From Microbulbifer sp. A4B17 (GTDB lineage Bacteria > Pseudomonadota > Gammaproteobacteria > Pseudomonadales > Cellvibrionaceae): 64,000 nucleotides of DNA. The DNA is taken from contig NZ_CP029064.1 in NCBI RefSeq assembly GCF_003076275.1, positions 1,870,501 to 1,934,500 on the forward strand, in the 5' to 3' direction. The notes beneath the pieces are model-generated. The model was not told the origin of the DNA, did no database searches, and was given only the letters and a program-made list of their open reading frames with translations. Shown here piece after piece: positions 18,189 through 26,392 of the stretch (its first letter is position 1; each line of letters begins with the position of its first letter). Made by a program: the position numbers and the translations under genes.

Positions 18189-18740
18189 ATGAGTGTTTGG
18201 TCGGTTTCTAGGTTTTTCTCCTTTGCTTTTGTTTTCTCCTTCAGTTTGTCCGCTTTTGCTGCGCCTTATGACCGGGCTGAGTGGCTACCCAAGTGGTCTG
18301 ATCTCGACCGGGATTGCCAGGATACTCGCCATGAGTTGCTGATTCGCTATTCGCTGTCTCCGGTCACCTTTACCCGCTCGAACCATTGTAAAGTTGACAC
18401 TGGGTTGTGGCTGGACCCATACACGGGCGGCTTCTTTGTAAAGGCTTCAGATCTTGATGTAGAACATATTGTGCCGCTGAAGTGGGCGCACGATCATGGG
18501 GGATCCGATTGGACACGCAAGCGAAAGCAGCGGTTTGCTGAGGACATTGAGAATTTATGGCTGGTTGATGACGGCCGTAATCAAAGTAAAGGCCACAAAG
18601 GGCCGGACAAGTGGATGCCGCCCTATGGACCAGTCAAGCAAGTTTACCTCAAGCGGTTTATGGCAATCGTAAATAAGTATGGACTTCAGTTGAGTGCTGG
18701 TGAGCGCCGCAAATATCAATCACTCATGGCGGATGGCTAG
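18189..18740 (+). CDS. Secreted HNH-type nuclease (GmrSD C-terminal/DUF1524-like)
   Basis: A signal peptide (residues 1-25, ending SAFA) precedes a compact domain of about 155 residues. It contains DCQDTRHELL, the Cys at 67, the DVEHIVP motif (90-96) with the metal-binding histidine, and ENLWLVDDGRNQSKGHKGPDKW (written here in two parts: ENLWLVDDGR, then NQSKGHKGPDKW), the C-terminal Asn/Lys/Asp set of DUF1524 HNH nucleases. In this family such domains cut DNA; the signal peptide implies extracellular or periplasmic use, for nutrient scavenging or competition. It stands alone on the plus strand, 76 bases before the helicase gene. Confidence 0.85.
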   Translation: MSVWSVSRFFSFAFVFSFSLSAFAAPYDRAEWLPKWSDLDRDCQDTRHELLIRYSLSPVTFTRSNHCKVDTGLWLDPYTGGFFVKASDLDVEHIVPLKWAHDHGGSDWTRKRKQRFAEDIENLWLVDDGRNQSKGHKGPDKWMPPYGPVKQVYLKRFMAIVNKYGLQLSAGERRKYQSLMADG

Positions 18741-18816
18741 GGGCAAGTAATCTCTTGGGGTATTACAAAGTTCCGGTATCCGCTAGAATTTTGTTGTCCT
18801 CCAGGAGTCATCTGTT

Positions 18817-21546
18817 ATGCAGCGCCACCCCAATAAGTTAATCGAATACTTTCGGCGCTGCTATCAAGCTGACAGTTACGACCTCTCCCTCAACAATATT
18901 CTAAATCTCAAAGCAAGTCGGCGCCTGTTCGTAGATGGGCGAGACTATTTGGGATCTGATGAGTTACCACGTGTACCTGTCTCCGCCACTGCGGGAGCGA
19001 AACTGCTGGAACAAGTGGATGCTTACCGAAAGGAGCGGCGACTAATTTATGGGTCCCTGTTTATTTGTGGAAATATCTCACAACAGGCTGGGTTGACCGC
19101 AAAGCGCAAACTTTGTGCGCCACTACTTTATTTCCCTGCCAAACTACATTTTGACGAAGATTATTTTGTAGAAATCAACTCTGCAAATATTTGCGTTAAC
19201 CTTCCGATTTTGCGCCAGCTTTTAAAGCCAGATGTCGAGTCCTCAGTAACAGATAGCTTCCCGGTGCTTGCTTCACTGTTGTCCTGGACACAGCTGGCTG
19301 ATGTTGGTCGCTGGCTAGCCCGTTACACCGTGTTGGAAAATGTGGAGGAATTGGGGTGTTGGCCCAAGTTGAGAGGACAGGCTGCGATTGAAAGCGCTTC
19401 AATGAATGCTCAGTTATCCCTGGTCTCTGCAAGTGCGGTAATTCTCGCGGACAGATCCAGGGGCTCTCGGGGAGTGTTGCACGAGCTGCGGCTCTTACAT
19501 CGGGAAAAACATTTACCCGCACCGCTACAGGCATTATTGGGAGAGTGCCGCTGGCAATTTCCACAGAAGGCTTCTGAACCCGATATGTTACCGGGGCTGT
19601 TGAGTGAGGCTCAGGAGAGCGCATTGGAGAATGCTGCCCGCTTTCCATTGAGTCTTGTTTCAGGGCCACCTGGCACTGGGAAGAGCTTTACGATTGCCGC
19701 TATGGCTATTGATCGAGTGCTACAGGGCGAAAGCGTCCTGGTGGTATCGAAAACCCCGCAAGCACTGGATGTAGTGCGGGATAAATTGCGAAGTGAATAC
19801 GGGCTTACCCAGGGGTATGTGCGCCAGGGAGAAAGGGGTTTTATTCCCAGTTTAAAAGCCCACCTCGATAGGTTGTTGAAAGAGGGGGTGGAGTCTCCAG
19901 GAAGAAAGCCTTCTCAGGCCAGGAGTATGGTAAAGAAGGCCTATCGCGATTTGCGAAGCCATGAAAGGCACTTTTCCAAGGCGTTGCGGACAGTGCGCTT
20001 TGTTGGCGCAGGTCGGCTTACCCGATGGGCGGTAAGACATGCCTGGAAGCTCTTTGCAAGCCGCTTGAGTGTGAAAAGCCTGTGGGGATTTCAAAGTGCG
20101 ATTGATGATTGTCGGCGCCGCTTTGAGAATCTGGCCAGCCAATACCTGAATATTTACCGTCAAGAGAAAATGCGCAAGCTCCTGGAAAAGGACAGGGGCA
20201 CCCTGAGCCAGTTTAACCAGGCGTTGCGATCTCGAACTTCGAAGGTACAGGCGGAGCGCTTTGCCAAGACCGATATGGGGGTGGTATTGCAGGCGTTCCC
20301 CATATGGCTGGTGGAGGCAGATGAGCTTAATGAAGTACTGCCGCTATTGCCCGCCATGTTCGATATGGTGGTGTTCGATGAGGCAACTCAGTGTGATATC
20401 GCCAGTTCTCTGCCTGCTCTTTTTCGGGCGAAGCGGGCAGTGATTGTCGGGGATAGTAAACAGCTGCGGCATGTTTCATTTCTCTCCCGTAAGCGGCAGC
20501 TGGGTATCTGGCTGGGAGTGATGAACGATAATGACTTGCCGGTAACGTTGAGCTACAGGGATCAATCACTTTTAGATTTGGTTTCTGATGCAATACCTAC
20601 TCAACAGGCTGTAGTAATGTTGGATGAGCACTTTCGCAGCCATCCAGAGCTCATCGCATTCAGCAACCACACTTTTTATTCCGACCGCCTGAAAATTATG
20701 CGGGCCAGGCCCAAGCCATTGCCAGAACCGGCACTGGAGTTTCATCAGCTATCCGGTCGCCGAAGAAAAAATGGTAGAAACTCTGTAGAGTGCGACTGGG
20801 TTATTCAGCAGTTGGAAGCGCACTTTGAACGCTATGCTAGTGCTGAAATTCAGCCGTCAGTGGGTGTTTTGTCTCCCTATCGGGATCAGGCAGATTATCT
20901 GGAGGGAGAGCTTACCAAGGCCTTCTCTTCGCAGCAGTTAGATAGTTTTTCAGTGCGCGTTGCTACTCCCTATGGTTTTCAGGGAGAGGAGCGAGATTTG
21001 ATGCTTATCTCTATGGCGATTGATAGTCAGTCGTTGCGCGCGGCCAGCTACTTAAACCGTGAAGATATGTTTAATGTTGCAGTTACCCGGGCAAAAGAAA
21101 AGCAATTGGTTGCACTGTCGGTTGACCCCCAAATCCTTCCCTCGAACCATCTTTTACGCCGATATACCGAGTTTTCACACTCCATTGGTGGTCACTTGGA
21201 GAGTGAAGAGATTGTCTGTCGTTTTTCCAGTGACGTCAGCCGGTTATTGACACAATATGAAATTACTCACTGGGTGGGTTTTCCTGTGGCTGGGCAAGTT
21301 GTGGATGTGGTTTGTTCTGTGGGCGGGCGCTTTATAGGTGTTGACCTGATAGGTTATCCCGGCGATTTCGAGTCTTATTTCAGTGTGAAGGTGTACAAGG
21401 CACTGTATCGGGCGGGTATCCCAGTTTTTCCCTTGCCTTATGTGAACTGGCTGAGAGATCGGCAGGATTGTATTACACAGTTGCTGGCGGCCCTTCAGGA
21501 GGAGGCGGTTCCGCTGCCCCAGTTGGCAGTTTCGGGCAGTCAGTAA
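18817..21546 (+). CDS. SF1 (Upf1-like) helicase with C-terminal nuclease-like domain
   Basis: The 909-residue protein has all superfamily 1 motifs: Walker A GPPGTGKS (283-290), motif II DEATQ (521-525), GDSKQL (545-550), EHFRSHP (604-610), TPYGFQGEERDLM (717-729) and NVAVTRAK (753-760). A region of about 190 residues between motifs Ia and II forms a long inserted helical arm. The last 110 residues (about 800-890) resemble a Vsr/REase-like fold: D830 in QVVDVV and D843 in GVDLIGY, where a PD-(D/E)XK core would lie. Proteins with this plan act in nucleic acid metabolism and sometimes in phage defence. AGGAG at 18803-18807 supports the start. Confidence 0.85.
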   Translation: MQRHPNKLIEYFRRCYQADSYDLSLNNILNLKASRRLFVDGRDYLGSDELPRVPVSATAGAKLLEQVDAYRKERRLIYGSLFICGNISQQAGLTAKRKLCAPLLYFPAKLHFDEDYFVEINSANICVNLPILRQLLKPDVESSVTDSFPVLASLLSWTQLADVGRWLARYTVLENVEELGCWPKLRGQAAIESASMNAQLSLVSASAVILADRSRGSRGVLHELRLLHREKHLPAPLQALLGECRWQFPQKASEPDMLPGLLSEAQESALENAARFPLSLVSGPPGTGKSFTIAAMAIDRVLQGESVLVVSKTPQALDVVRDKLRSEYGLTQGYVRQGERGFIPSLKAHLDRLLKEGVESPGRKPSQARSMVKKAYRDLRSHERHFSKALRTVRFVGAGRLTRWAVRHAWKLFASRLSVKSLWGFQSAIDDCRRRFENLASQYLNIYRQEKMRKLLEKDRGTLSQFNQALRSRTSKVQAERFAKTDMGVVLQAFPIWLVEADELNEVLPLLPAMFDMVVFDEATQCDIASSLPALFRAKRAVIVGDSKQLRHVSFLSRKRQLGIWLGVMNDNDLPVTLSYRDQSLLDLVSDAIPTQQAVVMLDEHFRSHPELIAFSNHTFYSDRLKIMRARPKPLPEPALEFHQLSGRRRKNGRNSVECDWVIQQLEAHFERYASAEIQPSVGVLSPYRDQADYLEGELTKAFSSQQLDSFSVRVATPYGFQGEERDLMLISMAIDSQSLRAASYLNREDMFNVAVTRAKEKQLVALSVDPQILPSNHLLRRYTEFSHSIGGHLESEEIVCRFSSDVSRLLTQYEITHWVGFPVAGQVVDVVCSVGGRFIGVDLIGYPGDFESYFSVKVYKALYRAGIPVFPLPYVNWLRDRQDCITQLLAALQEEAVPLPQLAVSGSQ

Positions 21547-21629
21547 AGCTGTTCTTAGGGGGCAGAGATGAAAGTTGCGCCGTAACTGCTAATCTTCAAG
21601 GAGATTTGAGCAAAATCCAGAGTTAACTT

Positions 21630-21932
21630 ATGAAATCCTGGTTGCTGATTCTCTCTCTGAGTGTGGTAGCAATTGCTGGAGTGCAAGTCTGTTTCGCTGA
21701 TCCCCAGCAGGTGCAAGGGGTGCGAAGCCCCACTTTAAGTTTCTGCCAGTTGCGATTCTATGAGGAGGATGATGGACGCCTCTACTGTAACTGGGCAGTG
21801 AATTTCAGGTATGCCTGCTTTGTTTGGTGGCCGACGAATAAGATTATCCCCGCCGGAGCTAAGCTCTCAGAGCCAGAAGTTGTTGGCAAATGCGGTAATG
21901 GTGAGCCTGTAGTTAAGTTGCATCACTATTAA
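21630..21932 (+). CDS. Small secreted cysteine-containing protein, unknown
   Basis: The 100-residue protein has a signal peptide (residues 1-23, ending CFA) and a mature part with four cysteines (in FCQLRF, LYCNW, YACF and GKCG), which could form two disulfides. It is rich in aromatic residues (NWAVNFRYACFVWW). No family is recognised. It lies 83 bases after the helicase gene in the same direction. Confidence 0.6.
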   Translation: MKSWLLILSLSVVAIAGVQVCFADPQQVQGVRSPTLSFCQLRFYEEDDGRLYCNWAVNFRYACFVWWPTNKIIPAGAKLSEPEVVGKCGNGEPVVKLHHY

Positions 21933-21964
21933 CTCACCGGTAATAGGAGTGATGCAGGTGAGTT
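21931..21964. terminator. Hairpin after the small secreted protein gene
   Basis: AACTCACC (21931-21938) and GGTGAGTT (21957-21964) form an 8-bp stem starting at the stop codon. No T-run follows, so it may be a transcript-stabilising hairpin rather than a true terminator. Confidence 0.4.
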
Positions 21965-22056
21965 GTTAATGCCTCCTCCAGCCAGTGGGTACGCATCATG
22001 GCTGACGACACAGTCAAAGTGTGACCGCGTGTACTGGTGTCCAACAAGGTGGCGTG

Positions 22057-22371
22057 TTAGCTTTTCTCCTGCTCGGCATAGAGTCCTCGATCTTGCAGCT
22101 CACGGGCCTGCTTGAGGATTTCAAGCATGGCGCTGTCTTCTACCGACATGGCATCGATGATGGCTGCCAGCAGATCTGCTGAAAACATGCACTTGCTGAC
22201 TTTGCTGCGCAGGTTTTCCGGTGTCATTGAAATTCCTCTCTCAGCCAGTGCTTGGGCGAGATCTCCGTAACGCATGCCCTTTAGCGCCATTGATGCGCGT
22301 ACATAGCGAGCAATAGCCTGCTTGTAAGGGGTCAGTGCTTGCTGGTTGCTCAAGCTTTGCTTGTGGTCCAT
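22057..22371 (-). CDS. DUF6471 family protein
   Basis: The 104-residue protein matches the DUF6471 pattern: a helix (RYVRASMALKGMRYGDLAQAL), then ISMTPENLRSKVSKCMFSADLL, which resembles an HTH-like fold. Function is unknown, though the pattern is compatible with DNA binding. It is divergent from the yjf operon with 148 bases between start codons, so it could regulate that operon, but nothing in the sequence demonstrates this. Confidence 0.75.
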   Translation of the reverse strand: MDHKQSLSNQQALTPYKQAIARYVRASMALKGMRYGDLAQALAERGISMTPENLRSKVSKCMFSADLLAAIIDAMSVEDSAMLEILKQARELQDRGLYAEQEKS

Positions 22372-22519
22372 GGGCTCTACTCCGTCCTATTAACTATCAC
22401 CAATGTGGTAAATATTATCTTTGTGTGTATTATTTGCAACATTAGTTTGTAATAAGTTATTGACCGCAGATTTTTTGGTGCTATATTTGTGACCAATATT
22501 CCACAGCGAGGGAGTTGAG

Positions 22520-22924
22520 ATGACCTGGAACAATGAGAACCTGCGCCAATTGGCGGAAAACCACTCCGGATGGGTGGTTGAGTCTGAGGGGGATTGCCTC
22601 AGTATTTCCAACGATGAAGGCGTCGATGCGTTTGTCTATGTTGGTGAGAAGCAGATAGTTGTAGAGAGCATACTGTTTCCCGTGAGCCAGGTAGATGATG
22701 TGGCAGCGCTCAATGAAATGGTTCTGCAGACACATCAGCTGGTTCCACTGACCGCTATTGCGATCAAGAATATTGGTGGTGAGAACTACTACGTCGCTTT
22801 CGGCGCACTGTCAGTATCCAGTAAGGACGAAGTTGTTATTGAGGAGGTTGAGACCCTGTTTTCCAATGTGGGTGACTTCCTGGATTTATTTGCCGATCAT
22901 TTTGAAACGGAGGGTGTAGCATGA
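22520..22924 (+). CDS. yjfI: YjfI family protein (DUF2170)
   Basis: The 134-residue protein begins with MTWNNENLRQL and is acidic, matching the DUF2170 family encoded next to PspA-like YjfJ in enterobacteria. Its function is not known biochemically. GAGGGAG precedes the ATG. Its stop overlaps the yjfJ start by 4 bases (ATGA), so translation is coupled. It is the first gene of a seven-gene operon that runs to 27559. Confidence 0.88.
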   Translation: MTWNNENLRQLAENHSGWVVESEGDCLSISNDEGVDAFVYVGEKQIVVESILFPVSQVDDVAALNEMVLQTHQLVPLTAIAIKNIGGENYYVAFGALSVSSKDEVVIEEVETLFSNVGDFLDLFADHFETEGVA

Positions 22925-23616
22925 GCCTTAAAAGAATCTGGACTGCTTTGAAAGGCGCAGTAAACGAGGGAACAGAAGCAGTAGCGGATAGCCAATCCAT
23001 TCGTATTCTTGACCAAGAATTGCGCGAGGCGAAGGCAGAATTGAAAGCTTGCGACGAAAATCTGACCAAAATCATGGCGAAGCGCAAACTGACTGAAAGT
23101 AAGGTTCAAGCGCTGCAGGCCGATATTGAAACTTATAGCACTCACGCTATTAACGCGAGTGAAAAGGGCGATAACGAACTTGCTCTTGAGTGTGCAGAGC
23201 GTGTGACCGAGCTGGAAAGCCAACTGGAGACTGAGCGCAGTATCCTGGATGGATTCCTGAGTTCAGAGAGTACCCTGAAAGGTAACATTACTCAGGCAAA
23301 AACCAATGTACGCCGCATGGAGCAGCAGATCGACCAGATCAAAGCGACTGAGTCTGTTCAAAAAGCGCAGGTAGCGGTTTCTTCCCGCCACATGGGTGCT
23401 AACAGCAAAATCAAGACAGCGCTGGATAGCCTGGACCGCATCAAAAGCAAGCAGGAGCAGCGCGCTGCTGAGCTTGAAGCTGCGGAAGAGCTGGCCTCAG
23501 AGGAATCTGGCTCCAGCCTTGATGCTAAGCTGAAAGCAGCGGGGATCAAGCCCGGCGGCCAGACCAGTGGCAGCGATAAGTTGGCCCAGCTGTTAGCGGG
23601 CCGCGAAAAGGCTTAA
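22921..23616 (+). CDS. yjfJ: PspA/IM30 family protein YjfJ
   Basis: The 231-residue protein starts with SLKRIWTALKGAVNEGTEA and continues as nearly uninterrupted coiled coil to about residue 190, then a flexible tail. PspA/IM30 proteins are ESCRT-III-like and assemble on stressed inner membranes. This copy belongs to the YjfJ branch by its neighbours (yjfI before; K+ channel, yjfK, yjfL, yjfM and yjfC after) rather than to the pspABC operon, of which there is no sign here. Confidence 0.9.
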   Translation: MSLKRIWTALKGAVNEGTEAVADSQSIRILDQELREAKAELKACDENLTKIMAKRKLTESKVQALQADIETYSTHAINASEKGDNELALECAERVTELESQLETERSILDGFLSSESTLKGNITQAKTNVRRMEQQIDQIKATESVQKAQVAVSSRHMGANSKIKTALDSLDRIKSKQEQRAAELEAAEELASEESGSSLDAKLKAAGIKPGGQTSGSDKLAQLLAGREKA

Positions 23617-23620
23617 TACA

Positions 23621-24691
23621 GTGCTGCTTTATCGAGTGCGACGCCTTCTGGCGTCGCTTTTCATTCAGGCCAACGTAACCACGATTCTCGTAGCTGTGGC
23701 CGGCTATGTCTTTATTTCCTTTTGGCTGCTCAAAATTGCTGGTGAAGCTGATATTGTCGCGGGCGAGAATTTCTTTTACTGGTTGGTCGTTACCGCATCG
23801 ACAGTGGGTTACGGCGATTTATCCCCGGAAAGCTCCGAAGGTAAAATTGTAGTTGCCGCCTGGGTGATCCCGGTGGGCCTCAGCTTGTTTGCCATGGTGG
23901 TTACCAGAATTGGTTTTGCAATTTCAGAATTTGTGCATCGCGGCAAGAAGGGCTTGCGTATGACAAAGCATATTGATCACACAGTAATTATCGGCTGGAA
24001 TGGTACCAGGACCCTCCGCCTGATTGAGTTATTACTCTCCAAAACAAACGGCAGTGCCGCAGAGATTGTTCTTTGTGTCGAAGCTGATATCGAAAACCCG
24101 ATGCCGGGTAAAATTGATTTTGTCCGAGTCGAATCTTTTTCCCATGGGGAGGGGATGCAGAGGGCAGGGTTGGCAGATGCCGCTCGCATTATTATTGATA
24201 ACCCCCTGGACGATGTAACTCTCACTACCGCCTTGTTTTGCGACAAACTCAGCCCGAACAGCCATAAAACGGCTTATTTCCAAGATGAAAATGTGGGCGA
24301 GCTGCTGCGTTCCCACTGCCCCAACATTGAATGTATCCCATCTGTCGCTGTTGAGATGCTGGCGAAATCTTCACTTGATCCCGGTTCCGCAAGGTTGCAC
24401 CGTCAGTTGCTCGACAGCACTTACGGAATGAACCAGTACAGTATTGAATATCGGGGTGAGAAACCCCTGCCAGTGGAGGGACTGTTTGACCATTTCAAAC
24501 GGGATCTTTCCGCTACCTTAATCGCAGTGCGCAGAAAGGGAATGGTTAAAATTGATGTGAACCCCGGTTTGGCGGACCTGATCACTGAGGGTGACATGCT
24601 GTACTATATCTCTGCAAAACGGCTCGATGAAAAAAGCTGCTTCGATATAAAAAGTAATGAAGAAGGTGTTGGTACATGTTTACCAAGCTGA
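23621..24691 (+). CDS. Two-TM potassium channel with RCK-like cytoplasmic domain
   Basis: Two TM segments (about residues 20-38 and 76-97) flank a pore loop with the K+ selectivity signature TVGYGDLSP (61-69). From residue 113 a Rossmann-like domain begins (HTVIIGWNGTRTLRLIELL), as in RCK/TrkA-N modules that gate channels in response to nucleotides or ions. The start is GTG, 5 bases after the yjfJ stop, and the 3' end overlaps yjfK by 16 bases. E. coli's yjfIJKLMC cluster does not carry a channel gene at this place, so the operon pairs membrane-stress proteins with K+ flux. Confidence 0.9.
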   Translation: MLLYRVRRLLASLFIQANVTTILVAVAGYVFISFWLLKIAGEADIVAGENFFYWLVVTASTVGYGDLSPESSEGKIVVAAWVIPVGLSLFAMVVTRIGFAISEFVHRGKKGLRMTKHIDHTVIIGWNGTRTLRLIELLLSKTNGSAAEIVLCVEADIENPMPGKIDFVRVESFSHGEGMQRAGLADAARIIIDNPLDDVTLTTALFCDKLSPNSHKTAYFQDENVGELLRSHCPNIECIPSVAVEMLAKSSLDPGSARLHRQLLDSTYGMNQYSIEYRGEKPLPVEGLFDHFKRDLSATLIAVRRKGMVKIDVNPGLADLITEGDMLYYISAKRLDEKSCFDIKSNEEGVGTCLPS

Positions 24692-25329
24692 TCAATAAGA
24701 TAAAGGGAAATGACGCCCCCAAAGTCAAGACTCCAGAAATCATGGGCTTGCGAATGGGAGCGAGCTTTGAGTTGGACCCCTTGGCTATTCGTCTGATACT
24801 CGATGAATTGACCATTGAATCCTGCTCGCCTACCCAGATTATTAAGGCGGCCGGTGTTGTCGAATTGGATGGCACCTGGATTTATCGCTTTTACACCGAT
24901 GATGATGCCTGGCTGCAAGTAATTGCCGAGGGCGGACAGCAGGATGAGCACGTTGTCGATGTAAAGCTGTTCCATTTTTACGACACCTTGGATGTCGGTT
25001 CGGAACAAGCTTGGAACAAGCTTTTAAAGAGCGATATTGGCGCGCCCAGGTATCAACTCCAGGATCGCTCCTATAGCCGTGTATGGACTGCAGCAGGGGA
25101 CTACCACAACCCGGTGCATATGGCAGAAAAGACTTACGATGAAGATGGTGATTATTCTGTAACGGATCAATTCACCATGCTTTTCGAGCGCGAACTGTCT
25201 GATCAGCAAACCGAATCCCTTTTTCTCTCAGCCGAAGAGAAAGAAGAAGATGCAGGCTATTTAAGCCGCAGCCTGGTGATTAGCACAGGCATTACTCTGA
25301 CCCCCTCACAAATAACAATACACGGATAA
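24676..25329 (+). CDS. yjfK: YjfK family protein (DUF2491)
   Basis: The 217-residue soluble protein shows the DUF2491 features: the LGLRMG-like segment (here MGLRMGASFELDPLAIRL) and the aromatic centre RFYTDDDAWLQV. No TM segments or known catalytic motif are evident. It overlaps the channel gene by 16 bases and is followed by AAAGGAG for yjfL, 17 bases downstream. Its function is unknown. It is assigned from family resemblance and gene order. Confidence 0.85.
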   Translation: MFTKLINKIKGNDAPKVKTPEIMGLRMGASFELDPLAIRLILDELTIESCSPTQIIKAAGVVELDGTWIYRFYTDDDAWLQVIAEGGQQDEHVVDVKLFHFYDTLDVGSEQAWNKLLKSDIGAPRYQLQDRSYSRVWTAAGDYHNPVHMAEKTYDEDGDYSVTDQFTMLFERELSDQQTESLFLSAEEKEEDAGYLSRSLVISTGITLTPSQITIHG

Positions 25330-25345
25330 TAAAAGGAGATATTTA

Positions 25346-25762
25346 ATGGACCAGCCTTATGATTTACTGACTGGTATCTTGCATTTTGCGGCTTACTTTG
25401 GCCTGTCGCTGGTACTCTTGATCGCGTTTAAATTTTTATATGCACTGGTGACTCCTCACGATGAGTGGAAGTTAATCCGCGAAGAAAAAAATACCGCGGC
25501 GGCCATTGGTTTTGGTGGTGCAGTTTTGGGCTTTGCAATCGCCGTTGGCGGTGCAGCCAGTAACTCTATTTCTATTATCGATTTTGCCATCTGGGCCCTG
25601 GTTGCACTGATTGCCCAGTTAATTGCTTTCGCTATTATCCGCTTCGGATTTATGCCGCGTATCGTAGAGCGTATCGAAGATGGAGAAGTGAGCGCCGGTG
25701 TTATGTTGGCTGCAACTACAATTGCTGTTGGTGTACTGAATGCGGCTTGCATGAGCTACTGA
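25346..25762 (+). CDS. yjfL: YjfL family membrane protein (DUF350)
   Basis: The 138-residue protein has four hydrophobic segments (about 15-33, 50-68, 78-98, 115-135), the DUF350 arrangement of two repeated TM pairs. Motifs include EKNTAAAIGFGG and the AGVMLAATTIAVGVLNAACM tail. DUF350 proteins are often linked with ATP-grasp (glutathionylspermidine synthase-like) enzymes, as here. AAAGGAG gives it the best ribosome site in the operon. A transport or scaffold role is inference. Confidence 0.88.
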   Translation: MDQPYDLLTGILHFAAYFGLSLVLLIAFKFLYALVTPHDEWKLIREEKNTAAAIGFGGAVLGFAIAVGGAASNSISIIDFAIWALVALIAQLIAFAIIRFGFMPRIVERIEDGEVSAGVMLAATTIAVGVLNAACMSY

Positions 25763-25774
25763 TTGGGGGTGGTA

Positions 25775-26389
25775 ATGAAACGTACCAAGAATATTAACCT
25801 GGCAAGGATGCGCAAGGGTGTTGGCACCAGCTTTTTACTGCGCCCACTTGCCCTGGGAGTAGCGGCGGCATTGGTCGGTTGCTCCTCCGATGAGGAGGTT
25901 AAAGTTGTCTCCTCGGTAGACGACTGTGTAGCTAACACCCAGTTGGACGAAGCCCAATGCGAAGCCGCATACCAGCGTGCGCTCGAGGAAGCGGAGCGCA
26001 CTGGGCCGAAATACTCCCGCCTATCTCAATGCGAGTCGGAGTTTGGCAGCTGTCATCAGACCAGCAGTGGCGTCTGGATGCCATTGATGACGGGCTTTAT
26101 GGTTGCGTCCCTGCTCAATGACAGGGACCGCCACTATAACTACGGCTACTACAACCCGGTCTATCGCTATTCGGGCTCCCGCTACCGCGACAAGCTGATG
26201 ACTGCTGACGGCGGAATCATTGGCGACTATGGCCGCTCATCTTATAAGGTGGATAAAAGCGCTACGGCGCCCAAGCCAAAAGTTACCAAAACCGTTTCCC
26301 GTGGAGGCTTTGGCGCTGTTGCATCGGCCAAATCCAACTGGGGTGGTGGTCGCTCCAGCAGTGGCGGTTCACGCAGCTGGGGAGGCTAG
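25775..26389 (+). CDS. yjfM: YjfM family lipoprotein (DUF1190)
   Basis: ATG at 25775 is chosen because GGGGGTGG lies just upstream; the frame is open a few codons earlier. A lipobox (AALVGC) ends the signal peptide. The mature protein has the DUF1190 pattern: paired cysteines near the start (DDCVANTQ, AQCEAAY), YSRLSQCESEFGSCHQ, then aromatic and Gly/Ser-rich repeats (YNYGYYNPVYRYSG) and a low-complexity GGGRSSSGGS tail. It would be attached to the envelope on the periplasmic side, opposite the cytoplasmic YjfJ and YjfC. Confidence 0.87.
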   Translation: MKRTKNINLARMRKGVGTSFLLRPLALGVAAALVGCSSDEEVKVVSSVDDCVANTQLDEAQCEAAYQRALEEAERTGPKYSRLSQCESEFGSCHQTSSGVWMPLMTGFMVASLLNDRDRHYNYGYYNPVYRYSGSRYRDKLMTADGGIIGDYGRSSYKVDKSATAPKPKVTKTVSRGGFGAVASAKSNWGGGRSSSGGSRSWGG

Positions 26390-26392
26390 TTT

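Noticed and set aside
18189..21546. Secreted nuclease plus helicase read as a two-gene defence system
   Set aside because: The nuclease has a clear signal peptide and would act outside the cytoplasm, the genes are 76 bases apart with a separate ribosome site, and no other defence gene is adjacent.
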